A DNA stretch of 64,000 bases from Paenibacillus naphthalenovorans (GTDB lineage: Bacteria > Bacillota > Bacilli > Paenibacillales > NBRC-103111), in NCBI RefSeq assembly GCF_900099895.1, contig NZ_FNDY01000014.1, positions 45,898-109,897 on the forward strand. Reading direction: 5' to 3'. A program made the position numbers and the translations under genes. The notes beneath the pieces were generated by a model. That model was not told the origin of the DNA. It saw only the letters and a list, made by a program, of their open reading frames with translations, and searched no databases. Numbering within the stretch: position 1 is the first letter of the stretch; every line of letters starts with the position of its first letter. Positions 25,279-34,456 of the stretch are shown piece after piece.

Positions 25279-26073
25279 TTAGACCGCTATGGGCGCTTTA
25301 ATCCCGGGATGCGGGTGATAGTCGATAAACTCAAAGTCTTCAAATCGGTAATCAAAAATGGACTCCGGCTTGCGCAGAATGTTCAGCTTCGGCAGCGGAC
25401 GCGGCTCCCTGGTTAATTGGAGCTTTACTTGTTCCAGGTGATTCAGGTAAATATGAACGTCGCCGCCTGTCCACACCAAATCGCCGACTTCCAGATCGCA
25501 TTGCTGAGCCACCATGTGGGTTAACAGAGCATAAGACGCCAGATTAAACGGCAGTCCCAGGAAGGTATCCACGGATCTCATCTGAAACATGCACGACAGT
25601 TTGCCATCGGCAACATAAAATTGAAATGCATAATGACACGGCGGCAAAGCCATCTGATCGATTTCTGCAACATTCCATGCACTCACCAGATGTCTTCTGG
25701 AATCCGGATTATGCCGAATCTGTTCAATCACTTTGGTAATTTGATCAATCGTCTGCCCTCCCGGCGCCGGCCATGTACGCCACTGCGCACCGTAGACACG
25801 ACCAAGATTGCCCTCCTCATCGGCCCATTCATCCCAGATCGTGACGCCATTCTCACGCAGATAATTGACATTCGTACTGCCGCTTAAGAACCACAGGAGT
25901 TCATGAACGATGGATTTAATATGCAGTTTTTTGGTTGTCAGCAGCGGAAATCCTTCAGCTAAATTGATTCTCATTTGTCTTCCAAAAACGGAAATGGTGC
26001 CTGTGCCGGTTCGATCATCCTTACGGACACCTTGTTCCAGTATATCACTTAGCAGGTCCAAATACGCTCTCAT
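25279..26073 (-). CDS. thyA: thymidylate synthase
   Basis: A 264-residue ThyA, exactly the length of the E. coli enzyme, with the nucleophile Cys146 in [35 protein letters not shown], and [16 protein letters not shown]. The frame continues 87 codons upstream, but GAGGTG sits 6 bases before the ATG at 26073 and the extension is not thyA-like. The extension is a relic of another gene. A TATAAT in that relic at about 26133-26138 may be the thyA -10 box. Confidence 0.96.
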   Translation of the reverse strand: MRAYLDLLSDILEQGVRKDDRTGTGTISVFGRQMRINLAEGFPLLTTKKLHIKSIVHELLWFLSGSTNVNYLRENGVTIWDEWADEEGNLGRVYGAQWRTWPAPGGQTIDQITKVIEQIRHNPDSRRHLVSAWNVAEIDQMALPPCHYAFQFYVADGKLSCMFQMRSVDTFLGLPFNLASYALLTHMVAQQCDLEVGDLVWTGGDVHIYLNHLEQVKLQLTREPRPLPKLNILRKPESIFDYRFEDFEFIDYHPHPGIKAPIAV

Positions 26074-26520
26074 TGCTTCACCTCTTAAGATACTTTCTTC
26101 GCCGGCCGCGAGGAATGAATACATCTCATTATATAACGAGTTGAGGTTTTTAACTATATTTTCATTACCATACATGAATCCTGAAATTTCCTCATGATAT
26201 GCGGAAGCATGATAGACAACCCGCCGGCCAAGATGATCTATGTGTTCTTCGAGGAAAGAAATGTACGCATTGTAATATGTTGTTAGGAACCATGGAATCC
26301 GCTCGAACGAAATATAAGTCCCCCTTTTGATCACGACTTAAGAAATTGCAGTATATGTTGACAAACGTCTGCCGAACCATATTCGTCGCTTTTATCAGTA
26401 CAGGTATCCCCTTCCTTGGAACAATTCGTCCTGCATAAACAATCGCCAATGAATTACCGATACGATATTGTTTTCTAACTCTAAAGCTTAGCGGAAGTGT
26501 TCCATCGGGGATACTATTTT
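26074..26520 (-). pseudogene. relict GT4-type (spore-coat-like) glycosyltransferase
   Basis: Upstream of thyA two overlapping minus-strand frames each carry part of a group-4 glycosyltransferase. The first reads KQYRIGNSLAIVYAGRIVPR and KGIPVLIKATNMVRQTF, the VGR-x-x-xxKG motif that opens the C-terminal sugar-nucleotide domain. After a frame change the second reads [33 protein letters not shown] and FLAAGEES, matching the following strands. The downstream catalytic EPFG region is missing because the sequence runs into thyA. The pattern resembles CotSA-type spore coat enzymes. One end is fused in frame to thyA but separated by the thyA ribosome-binding site. Confidence 0.55.
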
Positions 26521-26649
26521 TGGAGCTGTTTTGCCGCCTTCGTCCAAACCCGGCGGCGGCAGCACAAATCCCAAGAAGGACGGATACATTCTTTTCTGCG
26601 CGCTGTGATATAATCATGGGGAATAAACGATCAAGGCCAGGTGATCCGA

Positions 26650-27537
26650 TTGGAGTGGCAGCAGCTTGAATATTTTCAAACCGTAGCCCGAATGGAGCAT
26701 ATGACGCGTGCAGCCCAATTCCTGTCCGTCTCGCAATCCGCACTCAGCCGCTCCATCTCCCGGATGGAGGAAGAACTGGGCGTTCCGCTGTTTGACCGGG
26801 TGGGCCGTTCCATCAAGCTGAACTGCTACGGAGAGCTGTTTTTAAGGCGGGTTCACCGCATCATGAAAGAATACGAGGAAGGAAAGCATGAAATTCGGAA
26901 CATGCTGGATGAAGAAGCCGGGGAAGTCATGCTGGGATTTCTCCATACGCTCGGATCCCATCTCATTCCCGACCTCATCGTTACGTTTCGCGCCAGCTAC
27001 CCGAATATTCGCTTTCAGCTGAATCAAAGCAATACCGCTTCCTTGCTACAGCAGCTCATTCAAGGCTCGATCGACCTTTGTCTGCTTTCTTCTCCGGATG
27101 AAGCCAATCCTTCGGTGGAATGGAAAAAATTATGGAGCGAGGAGCTGTTTATTTTCGTCCCCGCCCATCACCCGCTGGCAAACCGCGGAGCCGTTTCATT
27201 GGAAGAAATTGCCGACGAGCCAATGGTTTCCTTTAAGAAAGGCTACGGACTCCGGAACGTCATTGACCGTCTGTGCATGGAAGCCGGCTTCGCCCCCAAA
27301 ATCGCTTTTGAGGGAGAAGAGGTTCCCACCGTGGCGGGCCTGGTTGCCGCCGGACTGGGTGTAGCCCTTATTCCTGATGTGAAAGGATTGACCGACCGGA
27401 AACTGGTCAAGTTAAGCGTAAGCTCGCCCGAATGCTACCGGATCATCGGCGCAGCCTGGATGAAGGAGCGGTATCTGTCTCCCCCGGCCCAACGGTTTCT
27501 GCAATTTGTCATGCATTACTTTGAGAATGCAGATTAG
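26650..27537 (+). CDS. LysR-family transcriptional regulator
   Basis: A 295-residue LysR protein. The N-terminal winged helix-turn-helix is MEWQQLEYFQTVARMEHMTR with AAQFLSVSQSALSRSISRME, followed by the substrate-binding-type effector domain (VMLGFLHTLGSHLIPDLI, FVPAHHPLANRG, VAAGLGVALIPDV). The frame opens at a GTG at 26641, but AGGTG at 26641-26645 fits a TTG start at 26650, which gives the family N-terminus. It overlaps the 3' end of the convergent MFS gene by 29 bases. Its target is unclear; the relict glycosyltransferase and thyA diverge from it. Confidence 0.88.
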   Translation: MEWQQLEYFQTVARMEHMTRAAQFLSVSQSALSRSISRMEEELGVPLFDRVGRSIKLNCYGELFLRRVHRIMKEYEEGKHEIRNMLDEEAGEVMLGFLHTLGSHLIPDLIVTFRASYPNIRFQLNQSNTASLLQQLIQGSIDLCLLSSPDEANPSVEWKKLWSEELFIFVPAHHPLANRGAVSLEEIADEPMVSFKKGYGLRNVIDRLCMEAGFAPKIAFEGEEVPTVAGLVAAGLGVALIPDVKGLTDRKLVKLSVSSPECYRIIGAAWMKERYLSPPAQRFLQFVMHYFENAD

Positions 27538-28789
27538 ATTTCTCGGGCAAAACAGCGGTTAATACAAAGGAAACCAGCATGGCGCAGCCAATCATAACGG
27601 TAATCATGCCGACAATCCCCGCCCATTCAAACCGGCTCCAGAACAAACCGCCGATGGATCCGCCCAGACTCGACCCTACATAATAAAACAGCAGGTACAA
27701 AGAAGAGGCCTGCGCTTTTCCTATGGAAGCCCTGCTTCCGACCCAGGAGCTGGCTGTGGAGTGCGCGCCAAAAAATCCGAAGGTGAACACGGCCACGCCG
27801 ATGATCAGCACAGCCAAATGCGCCGAGAGTGTCAGCAGGATTCCCGTCAGCATCAATAGGACATTAATCCACAAAACAATGCGCAGCCCAATGCGGTCGC
27901 TGGCCCTTCCCATCCACGAAGAACTGAATGTCCCCACCAGGTATAGAAGGAAGATCCATCCGACCAGCGTTTGCGACAGACGAAAAGGCGGTTCGAGCAG
28001 CCGGAACCCCAAGTAATTGTACAGCGTGACAAAGCTCCCCATCAAAATCGCGCCTAACACAAAAAGAAGGATTAGTGCGGGGTCGCGGAACTGTACGGCA
28101 AAAAGACGGAGGTTGGCTTTGGGTTCTGTCCGCTGCGGTTTAAAGTGCCGGGAAGGCGGCAGGTTGCGCCAAAAATACAGACTCGCCAACAGACTGATGA
28201 CCGCCAACACACCTATGCCCATTCTCCATGTATATACATCGGTTACCATGCTGACTGCGACCCGCCCGAACAGTCCGCCTATCGTATTCCCGCTGATATA
28301 TAATCCCATAGCGAACCCGAGGCTTTTGGCCTCCATTTCCTCGGCCAGATAAGTCATCGCCACGGCAGGAAGACCGGCAAGGGCAATCCCCTGAATCGCG
28401 CGGACGATAAGCAGGCTTGTAAAATTGGGCACGAAAGCCGTGCACAAGCAGCAAAACGAAGACACAAAGAGTGAAGCCGCCATAAGTGATTTTCTCCCGA
28501 TACGATCGGACAAAAAGCCTGCCAACGGCAGCGAGACGGCAAGCAGCACCGTACTGACGGATAAAGACAAGCTGACAGCCGCCGGCGATAAACCGAATTC
28601 CCTGGAGTAAACCGGAAACAACGGTTGAACACAGTACAACACCGCATAAGTGGCCACCCCCGCAGCGAATAAAGCCAGACTGCCCTGCTGATACTCCTTG
28701 CTTCCGCGCTTCAGGTATTCCCGGCTCCTCGTGTCCAATATCCCCGCACGATGTTCTAAACCAACATCGGCTTGCATCTTTGATGTCAT
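27509..28789 (-). CDS. MFS transporter, YnfM-like
   Basis: A twelve-helix major facilitator of about 426 residues, with a soluble N-terminus of about 40. Motif A is GFLSDRIGRKSLMAAS, then VRAIQGIALAGLPAVAMTYL and LGFAMGLYISGNTIGGLFGR. This matches the YnfM/arabinose-efflux-type subgroup. A second motif-A relic is MGRASDRIGLR. The start is uncertain: ATG at 28789 is used, with a GTG at 28795 also possible. It is convergent with the LysR gene, with overlapping 3' ends. Confidence 0.85.
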   Translation of the reverse strand: MTSKMQADVGLEHRAGILDTRSREYLKRGSKEYQQGSLALFAAGVATYAVLYCVQPLFPVYSREFGLSPAAVSLSLSVSTVLLAVSLPLAGFLSDRIGRKSLMAASLFVSSFCCLCTAFVPNFTSLLIVRAIQGIALAGLPAVAMTYLAEEMEAKSLGFAMGLYISGNTIGGLFGRVAVSMVTDVYTWRMGIGVLAVISLLASLYFWRNLPPSRHFKPQRTEPKANLRLFAVQFRDPALILLFVLGAILMGSFVTLYNYLGFRLLEPPFRLSQTLVGWIFLLYLVGTFSSSWMGRASDRIGLRIVLWINVLLMLTGILLTLSAHLAVLIIGVAVFTFGFFGAHSTASSWVGSRASIGKAQASSLYLLFYYVGSSLGGSIGGLFWSRFEWAGIVGMITVMIGCAMLVSFVLTAVLPEKSNLHSQSNA

Positions 28790-28926
28790 CCCCACTTGAG
28801 TTCATATCCTTCCAGATTCATTTTTTCTATTTAGAATACACTCGAATAATTGATGTGTAAAATTGATCTTTTGCAATGTTTTAATGCATATATGTAATTA
28901 AAAAGCCACATTTCGCATTCAAAACG

Positions 28927-28967
28927 AAGCAGCCAGTCACCGATTCCATTTCGACGACTGGCTGCTT
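28927..28967 (-). terminator. terminator after the AbrB-family membrane protein gene
   Basis: AAGCAGCCAGTC (28927-28938) pairs exactly with GACTGGCTGCTT (28956-28967), a 12-pair stem with a 17-base loop. On the minus strand CGTTTTG follows. Confidence 0.7.
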
Positions 28968-28985
28968 AAATTGACATTTATTTTG

Positions 28986-30095
28986 TTATTGGGGGTCAGT
29001 GCCTCTGACCTTATTCGCTGTCATGCCCTTTTTTTGATCCTGACGGGTGAAATACCACTGCACCGCGGGAATCACCACAAAAAAGATAAAGAACAAGCGA
29101 AACAGCTGATATGCGCTGACGACTGACAAATCGGCTCGCGCGACAGCCGCGGTGACTCCCATTTCCGCGATTCCCCCGGGAGATGTGCTTAGAAAGGCTG
29201 TCGTCAGATCGATGGGAGTGACCCACCACAGCAGCAAAGCGCAGCCCAAACAGCATAAAACGACGATCACATTACTGGCCGCCGTATATATGCCCAGCCG
29301 GCGCATGTCTTTTAGAAAGTCCGGCTTCATCTGCAGCCCAAGGTGGATGCCGATGCTGAGCTGGGTAAGCAGCACCGCCGTATCCGGCACCCGGGGAGGC
29401 GTGGCGCCGCACAGCACAACAATGGAGGTGGCGAGCAAGGGCCCGGTCAATGAGCTTCCCGGGAGCCTGATCCTCTTGCCGACAAAGAAACCTGCGGCCG
29501 CCACCACGGCAAATAATAAAAACGAAAAAAGAGAAGCCGATCCCTCACCGGGAAAACTGTAATGGTTTCCGGATCCGCCTGAGCCGGTCAACGTATGCAG
29601 CGCAATAAACGGCACAATAAACGTTACGGTAAGAACACGGATCGTCTGCATCAGCACAACAGTGGTCAGGTCGATTTGCTTGGATTCGCCGCTGAGGGCG
29701 ATAATATGGTTCAATCCGCCGGGCATGCAGCCAAATACCGCGTTCATCGGGCTTAAATTCAACTTGCGGTAGAGTAAATAGCCTGTCACAAAAGCAACCG
29801 ATAAGATGAATACCGTTGAAGCGGCCATATAAGGGAGTTGGGCCGCCATTTGGCGCAAATTTACACTGTAAAATGAAGATCCCAGCATAAAACCGAGTAT
29901 GGCGAGCGCAATGTGGCGAAAGGATGAAGGCCAGGCCAAAGTCCGGCGAATTCCAAGCCGCGAAACCATCACAGACGTAAGTGCACCGAGCATCCAAGGC
30001 AGAGGCATATGCAGCAAAGAAAACAATACCGCGCCAATGGCGCCAATCAGTCCGGTTTCCAAGACAGATATAAGGCCCTTTTGCATCTTTCTCAT
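28986..30095 (-). CDS. AbrB-duplication (PF05145) family membrane protein
   Basis: A 369-residue integral membrane protein with about ten helices in two related halves. The repeated PLPWMLGAL and LPGSSLTGPLLATS segments, GCMPGGLNHIIALSGES and STSPGGIAEMGVTAAVARAD are typical of the family, unfortunately named AbrB or ammonia monooxygenase in databases. It is not the AbrB DNA-binding regulator. AAAGGG is 7 bases before the ATG. It lies 44 bases after the MmgE/PrpD gene and ends the operon. Transport of a small acid is a reasonable guess. Confidence 0.85.
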   Translation of the reverse strand: MRKMQKGLISVLETGLIGAIGAVLFSLLHMPLPWMLGALTSVMVSRLGIRRTLAWPSSFRHIALAILGFMLGSSFYSVNLRQMAAQLPYMAASTVFILSVAFVTGYLLYRKLNLSPMNAVFGCMPGGLNHIIALSGESKQIDLTTVVLMQTIRVLTVTFIVPFIALHTLTGSGGSGNHYSFPGEGSASLFSFLLFAVVAAAGFFVGKRIRLPGSSLTGPLLATSIVVLCGATPPRVPDTAVLLTQLSIGIHLGLQMKPDFLKDMRRLGIYTAASNVIVVLCCLGCALLLWWVTPIDLTTAFLSTSPGGIAEMGVTAAVARADLSVVSAYQLFRLFFIFFVVIPAVQWYFTRQDQKKGMTANKVRGTDPQ

Positions 30096-30139
30096 CGCAG
30101 TACCCTTTCGCCTTAGCAGTTTAGTCTATTAGTAGTTGA

Positions 30140-31537
30140 TCAGGTAATCTTTTTGGCAGAAATCAATAATTCCGTGATCGGCCGAAGATCCTCAATGTCC
30201 TCCAAATGGTTAACCGCAGCGACGATGCCGTCAATTTGCGATGGCGGCAGAACGCCGTCCGCGCAGCCTCTGAATTTGCCGACCCGCTCAACATCACTGA
30301 GCGGAGACAGCGGATCTCCTTTGGCAATATCGACGCGATGCTTGTAGATTTCGCCCGCTGCGGTTTCCACCTCTACCTCGCAAGGCCACAATTTTGGAAA
30401 CAGCGCGTCCATTTCTTCAGACCGTTCAACGGTCACCTTGCGGTGCAGCTCCAGTATTTCCGTGTCGCGAAACACTTGTTCGGAAAAATCAGCGGATACA
30501 ATCGGCCGTTTCGACCGTAAAGCGACTGCAACAACATAAGCGAAGCTGAAAGCAGCCAGCCGCGGATTGAGCGGTTCGGAAAAACCGCATTGTTTGACGG
30601 CAACGTCATACGTGCGTATCACAACGCGCTTGATTTGCTCAACAGGGACATTCTGTTTCTGTTGAATATGAAGCGCGGCTTCAATCGCTCCATGTGTCGT
30701 GCGGCAGCATGGGTACGGCTTGTAGGCAACGTTCAGGATTTCATAAGCATCGGGAGATTCCAAACCGTGCAGAAGTTCTTGCTGCCAATCTGACGTTTTG
30801 TAAGGAGCAAAAGCTTTGAAAAATCCGCCGTCCTCCGCCTCCAGAATGTAGCGCGAGCCGGTAAAGCCGGTTTGCGCCAATACAGCGGAAATGAGCCCTC
30901 CCTGCGCGGCTTTTCCGGCATGGAGCGGTTTGCTCATCGACCCGTCCGATGTGAATGCCCATATTCCGGCAGCTTGGGTTCCCGCCGAACCGAGGGCGCT
31001 CATGATCCGTTCCGCATCCAGACCCAGAATCGAGGCTGCCGCCGCTGCGGCGCCAAAGATGCCGCATGTGGCTGTCGCATGCCATCCCTTAAGCCTGTGC
31101 TCGCCCGCCCCGAGCGCTTTCCCCAGCCGAAGGGTAACCTCATACCCGGCCGCAATGGAAGCGATAAGCTGTTTTCCGCTGATTTTTCCGTGAAGCCATG
31201 CGGCCCCAAGAGCAGCAGGAATAATCACTGCTCCGGGGTGGGTTTTGGACTGCTTGTGCGAATCGTCAAATTCCGTGGCATGAGCCATCAGGGCGTGCAG
31301 CAGCACACTGTTCTGCAGGGAAGTCCGCTCATCTGTTCCGAAAATCCTGGAGCTGCCTTCGCCAAGCAGGTTCATGGCCGTAAAAGCCTTTTGGAATTCT
31401 TCGCCCTTGCTTCCCTCCAGAATACAGCCGAGCGTATCCAGAAAACATTCTTTTACCTTCTTGACCACATCGTCGGGAAGCTCTTCATAACGGGTATTCC
31501 CGACGAACGCAGCCAGTCGTCCAGTGGGATGGTTCAT
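30140..31537 (-). CDS. MmgE/PrpD family protein
   Basis: A 465-residue member of the MmgE/PrpD family, which includes 2-methylcitrate dehydratase, cis-aconitate decarboxylase and iminodisuccinate epimerase. Landmarks are the N-terminal DTLGCILEGSKG, HATEFDDSHKQSKTHPGAVI (the conserved D-D-x-H region), GYEVTLRLGKALG, and PYPCCRTTHGAIEAAL. The other genes of the operon (LLM monooxygenase, TctC binding protein) suggest breakdown of an imported organic acid, not the methylcitrate cycle, since no PrpB or PrpC partner is nearby. The reaction is unassigned. Confidence 0.88.
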   Translation of the reverse strand: MNHPTGRLAAFVGNTRYEELPDDVVKKVKECFLDTLGCILEGSKGEEFQKAFTAMNLLGEGSSRIFGTDERTSLQNSVLLHALMAHATEFDDSHKQSKTHPGAVIIPAALGAAWLHGKISGKQLIASIAAGYEVTLRLGKALGAGEHRLKGWHATATCGIFGAAAAAASILGLDAERIMSALGSAGTQAAGIWAFTSDGSMSKPLHAGKAAQGGLISAVLAQTGFTGSRYILEAEDGGFFKAFAPYKTSDWQQELLHGLESPDAYEILNVAYKPYPCCRTTHGAIEAALHIQQKQNVPVEQIKRVVIRTYDVAVKQCGFSEPLNPRLAAFSFAYVVAVALRSKRPIVSADFSEQVFRDTEILELHRKVTVERSEEMDALFPKLWPCEVEVETAAGEIYKHRVDIAKGDPLSPLSDVERVGKFRGCADGVLPPSQIDGIVAAVNHLEDIEDLRPITELLISAKKIT

Positions 31538-31561
31538 GTAAAAATCCCTCCGGTCACAGGC

Positions 31562-32587
31562 CTAGTTCCCCGCCAGTTTTTTGCCGATCTCGGCAAATTC
31601 TTTTTCCACGAACGGATGACTTTCGCTGCTGGGCCGAAAATCGTTGGTCAATCCGTTGGCATCGAGGTAATTCACCCACTCTTTATCTTGCGATAAGGCC
31701 TTGAACAATTCATCATATTTGGCAATGATCTCTTTCGGCGTGCCCTTTTTCACATAGAAGCCGCGCCAATGAGACGATTCCAGTTCGGGAAATCCTAATT
31801 CGGTGAACGTAGGCGTGTCCGGAATTTCATCCATCTTTTCAGCGCTAGAAACAGCGATAATCTTCAATTGGCCGGCTTTTACATATTCGAGTACTTGGCC
31901 GACATTCGTAAGGGCTGCCTGGATATGTCCGCCGAGAAGCTGTGTCACCGCTTCAGAACCTCCGGCATAAGGTATCCATTCAAAGGAGTAGCCTGCGGCT
32001 TTCGCCAGATCCGAGGCAAAAATCTGGTGGGCTGAGTTGGCGCCGAATCCGCCAATGGCGAATTTTTCGCTGTTTTTAGCGGATTGGACGAAATTTTCAA
32101 ACGTATCGAGACCGGTACCCGGACGGACGACCAAGGCGTAAGGATCCCCTTGGTTTATGGAAATGAAGTGGAAGTCATTCAGGTTAAAATCGTTTTTCAA
32201 GTCGGTGTTCAAACTGATCATTTGGCTCCGCGTGTTGACGCCGATCGTATATCCGTCAGCCGGTTTGGAAAGGATGGTCTGCATGGCGGAAGCTCCGTCG
32301 CCGCCCGTGATATTCTCGACGACAACCGATTTTCCCAGTTGATTTCCCAGGAATTTGGCGGCCTGACGCCCCATCACATCCACGCCGGAACCGGCTTTGG
32401 ACCAGACGATAATCGAAATCGGCTTTTCCGGCCATTTATCCGCTTTTTCACCGGCGCCTGCGGCTCCCCCCTGAGTTGTATTACTGCTTCCCGCATCACT
32501 TGTGTTATTACCGCCGCCGGCGCAAGCCGCCGTAAACAGCGCAATGATTACAAAAATGAATGACCATTTTAACCACTTTGTCTTCAT
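31562..32587 (-). CDS. TctC/Bug-type tricarboxylate-binding lipoprotein
   Basis: A 341-residue extracytoplasmic solute-binding lipoprotein. The signal peptide ends in a lipobox at about TAACAG (Cys22). A low-complexity Gly/Ser/Asn linker follows and then the Bug fold: WPEKPISIIVWSKAGSGVD, VENITGGDGASAM, FAIGGFGANSAHQIF, PYAGGSEAVTQLLGGHI. TctC proteins deliver carboxylates to a TctAB membrane pair. No intact tctA or tctB gene is here, only a TctA-like fragment directly upstream, so this protein is either orphaned or works with a distant permease. Confidence 0.9.
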   Translation of the reverse strand: MKTKWLKWSFIFVIIALFTAACAGGGNNTSDAGSSNTTQGGAAGAGEKADKWPEKPISIIVWSKAGSGVDVMGRQAAKFLGNQLGKSVVVENITGGDGASAMQTILSKPADGYTIGVNTRSQMISLNTDLKNDFNLNDFHFISINQGDPYALVVRPGTGLDTFENFVQSAKNSEKFAIGGFGANSAHQIFASDLAKAAGYSFEWIPYAGGSEAVTQLLGGHIQAALTNVGQVLEYVKAGQLKIIAVSSAEKMDEIPDTPTFTELGFPELESSHWRGFYVKKGTPKEIIAKYDELFKALSQDKEWVNYLDANGLTNDFRPSSESHPFVEKEFAEIGKKLAGN

Positions 32588-32599
32588 AGTATAGAAACT

Positions 32600-32760
32600 C
32601 CTTCCGTCGAAAAGTGAGTATTTTGGGGTTTTTCCATCGTCCGTATGCTGTGATTACCGAGCAGTCCAAAAACCTCCGATACAGCGGACAGCCCGATGAG
32701 CGGAGGGATAAATGGAATGCCGTTGAAAAGGGCTGCATGCTGTAGGTCATCCGCTGCATC
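32600..32760 (-). pseudogene. TctA-like permease fragment
   Basis: The 190 bases between the LLM gene and the binding-protein gene contain a minus-strand frame with NGIPFIPPLIGLSAVSEVFG. This resembles the conserved (D)GIxxxPxxIGLFAxSEV stretch of TctA large permeases. Nothing else of a roughly 500-residue permease remains, so this looks like the scar of a deletion that removed tctA and probably tctB. Confidence 0.4.
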
Positions 32761-32775
32761 CCAGGCAGTCAAATA

Positions 32776-34110
32776 CTAAACGGCCGGATCGGGGCGCTCA
32801 AGGCCGAAGTGATCCCGCAGGGTGACGCCGGTATACTCCTTACGGAAGATACCTCTTCTTTGCAGTTCCGGCACGACCAATTCAACAAACTCGTTTAAAC
32901 CGCCCGGCAAATAGGGGCACATGATGTTAAACCCGTCGCACGCTTCTTTTTCCAACCATTCTTCAAAGTTGTCGGCGATTTGTGCAGGCGTTCCGACGAG
33001 CACACGGTGTGAGCGGCTTGCTCCGAAGCGTTTACCCAGCTGCGCCAGCGTCAGCCCTTCTTCTTTTGCCAGCTGCGCAACAATTTTCTGGCGGCTTTGG
33101 TTACCCCGCATCGTATCCAGTTCCGGAAGCGGCTTGTCCAAATCAAATTGCGACAAGTCCTGATTCATACTGTCGGAAAGCAGGGAAAGCCCGGCAAGCG
33201 GATGAACCAATTCTCTCAGCAGCTCTTCTTTTCTTTTCGCTTCCGCCTCGGTTTCACCTATGATCGGCATAACGCCCGGCATGATTTTAACCGATCCCGG
33301 CTCCCGGTTGAATTTGGCCAGCCTCCCGTTAATGTCTTTATAAAATTCGCGCGCTCCTTCCAGCGCAGGCTGCGCCGTAAAGATAACTTCGGCCCAGCGG
33401 GCGGCAAAATCCCTGCCGCGTTCGGAAGAACCGGCCTGCACCAAAACCGGACGGCCTTGCGGAGCGCGAGGCACATTCAACGGACCTTTTACCTGGAAAA
33501 ATTCCCCTTTATGATTCACATAACGCACTTTCTCCGGATTACCATAGACGCCCTCTTCCCTGTTGATCACCAAGGCGCCGTCTTCCCAGCTGTCCCACAG
33601 CTTGGTCACGACTTCGATAAATTCCTAGGCGCGTTCGTACCGGGTGGCATGGTCAAAATGAGCATCTCTTCCGAAATTCCTCGCTTCACCGTCATTGGTG
33701 GAGGTCACAACATTCCATGCCGCTCTTCCTTTGCTTAAATGATCAATCGTGGCATAAGCTCTGGCGACGGCAAACGGCTCGTTATAGCTGGTCGATGCCG
33801 TGGCGACGAGGCCGATGCGGCTGGTAACCGCAGAAAGCGCAGTGATCAGCGCAACAGGATCGAGCCGGAAAGAGGCAAAATAACGGATCGAATTATTGAA
33901 ATTATTGCCGAAACGGTCAGGAATGGCCAATCTGTCCGCAAAAAAAATAAGATCAAATTTTCCTTTCTCGGCGATCCCGGCCACTTTTTTGTAATACTCC
34001 AAATCCAGCAGACTGCTAATTTCGTTGTCAGGGTACCGCCATCCTCCGGCATGATGGCCTACCGCATACAAAAACGCTCCCAAATGCAACGTTTTGTCAC
34101 TTTTCTTCAT
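32776..34110 (-). pseudogene. LLM-class flavin monooxygenase interrupted by one in-frame TAG
   Basis: Two consecutive frames in the same phase together make a 445-codon NtaA/SnaA/DszA-type monooxygenase. The N-terminal part includes FDLIFFADRLAIPDRFG, TSRIGLVATASTSYNEPF and AAWNVVTSTNDGEARNFG. At 33625-33627 the reading RYERA-TAG-EFIEVV breaks it where relatives carry an acidic residue; GAG to TAG is one substitution. The downstream part continues with NVPRAPQGRPVLVQAGSSER and VGTPAQIADNFEEW. Length is normal and no frameshift is needed. It is first in a four-gene operon. Whether the codon is real, a sequencing error or read through cannot be told. Confidence 0.85.
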
Positions 34111-34211
34111 CAATTTTCCACCTCTTTAGTTGTTGCCATATCTTTCGTTGTTTTGGGAAGAAAAAATGGATCAATGAGCTTCCCGTTGTCGAGTCAGCAT
34201 TCTGAAAATAT

Positions 34212-34251
34212 ATATTAAACTCATTAATCCAATGTGTCAAGTTGGATTAAT
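34212..34251 (-). promoter_or_regulatory. promoter of the LLM operon with palindrome around the -35 box
   Basis: On the minus strand TTGACA (34235-34240), a 17-base spacer and TAATAT (34212-34217) form a promoter. A perfect inverted repeat, ATTAATCCAA (34223-34232) and TTGGATTAAT (34242-34251) with a 9-base spacer, encloses the -35 box. This is a textbook repressor layout for an unidentified regulator. Confidence 0.65.
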
Positions 34252-34265
34252 AGGAATAGTAGGAA

Positions 34266-34350
34266 CATGCTTCGTGTCCAACCCAAAGCCCTTTTTCCAA
34301 GAGTGAAGTATGAAATACCCATTAAAAAAATGCAAAAAGGGCTTCTTTTT
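34266..34350. repeat. hairpin repeat, copy 1
   Basis: This 85-base element shares its first 29 bases exactly with 45743 onward (CATGCTTCGTGTCCAACCC, then AAAGCCCTTT) and ends with the same AAAAGGGCTTCTTTT. AAGCCCTTTTT and AAAAAGGGCTT pair to make a terminator-like hairpin read on the plus strand. No plus-strand gene precedes this copy, so here it is not serving an obvious transcript. Confidence 0.7.
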
Positions 34351-34396
34351 AATTTTTTGGCTATGTTTAATTTTAATGTTGATTTTTCGACCAAAG

Positions 34397-34422
34397 GAAA
34401 ACCGCCCCACTAAAAGGGCGGT
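34397..34422 (-). terminator. terminator of the lipoprotein gene
   Basis: On the minus strand ACCGCCC and GGGCGGT form a 7-pair stem followed by TTTTCC. It lies 35 bases beyond the stop at 34457. Confidence 0.7.
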
Positions 34423-34456
34423 AAATGACTGTATGAAATCGAGTGAAAATACGCCT

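Noticed and set aside
26074..26334. An 87-residue N-terminal domain of thymidylate synthase
   Set aside because: thyA has its own ribosome-binding site and a standard 264-residue length from 26073. The extension reads as glycosyltransferase relic.
28986..30095. AbrB transition-state regulator
   Set aside because: The protein is a ten-helix membrane protein (PF05145); the shared name comes from database usage, not from DNA binding.
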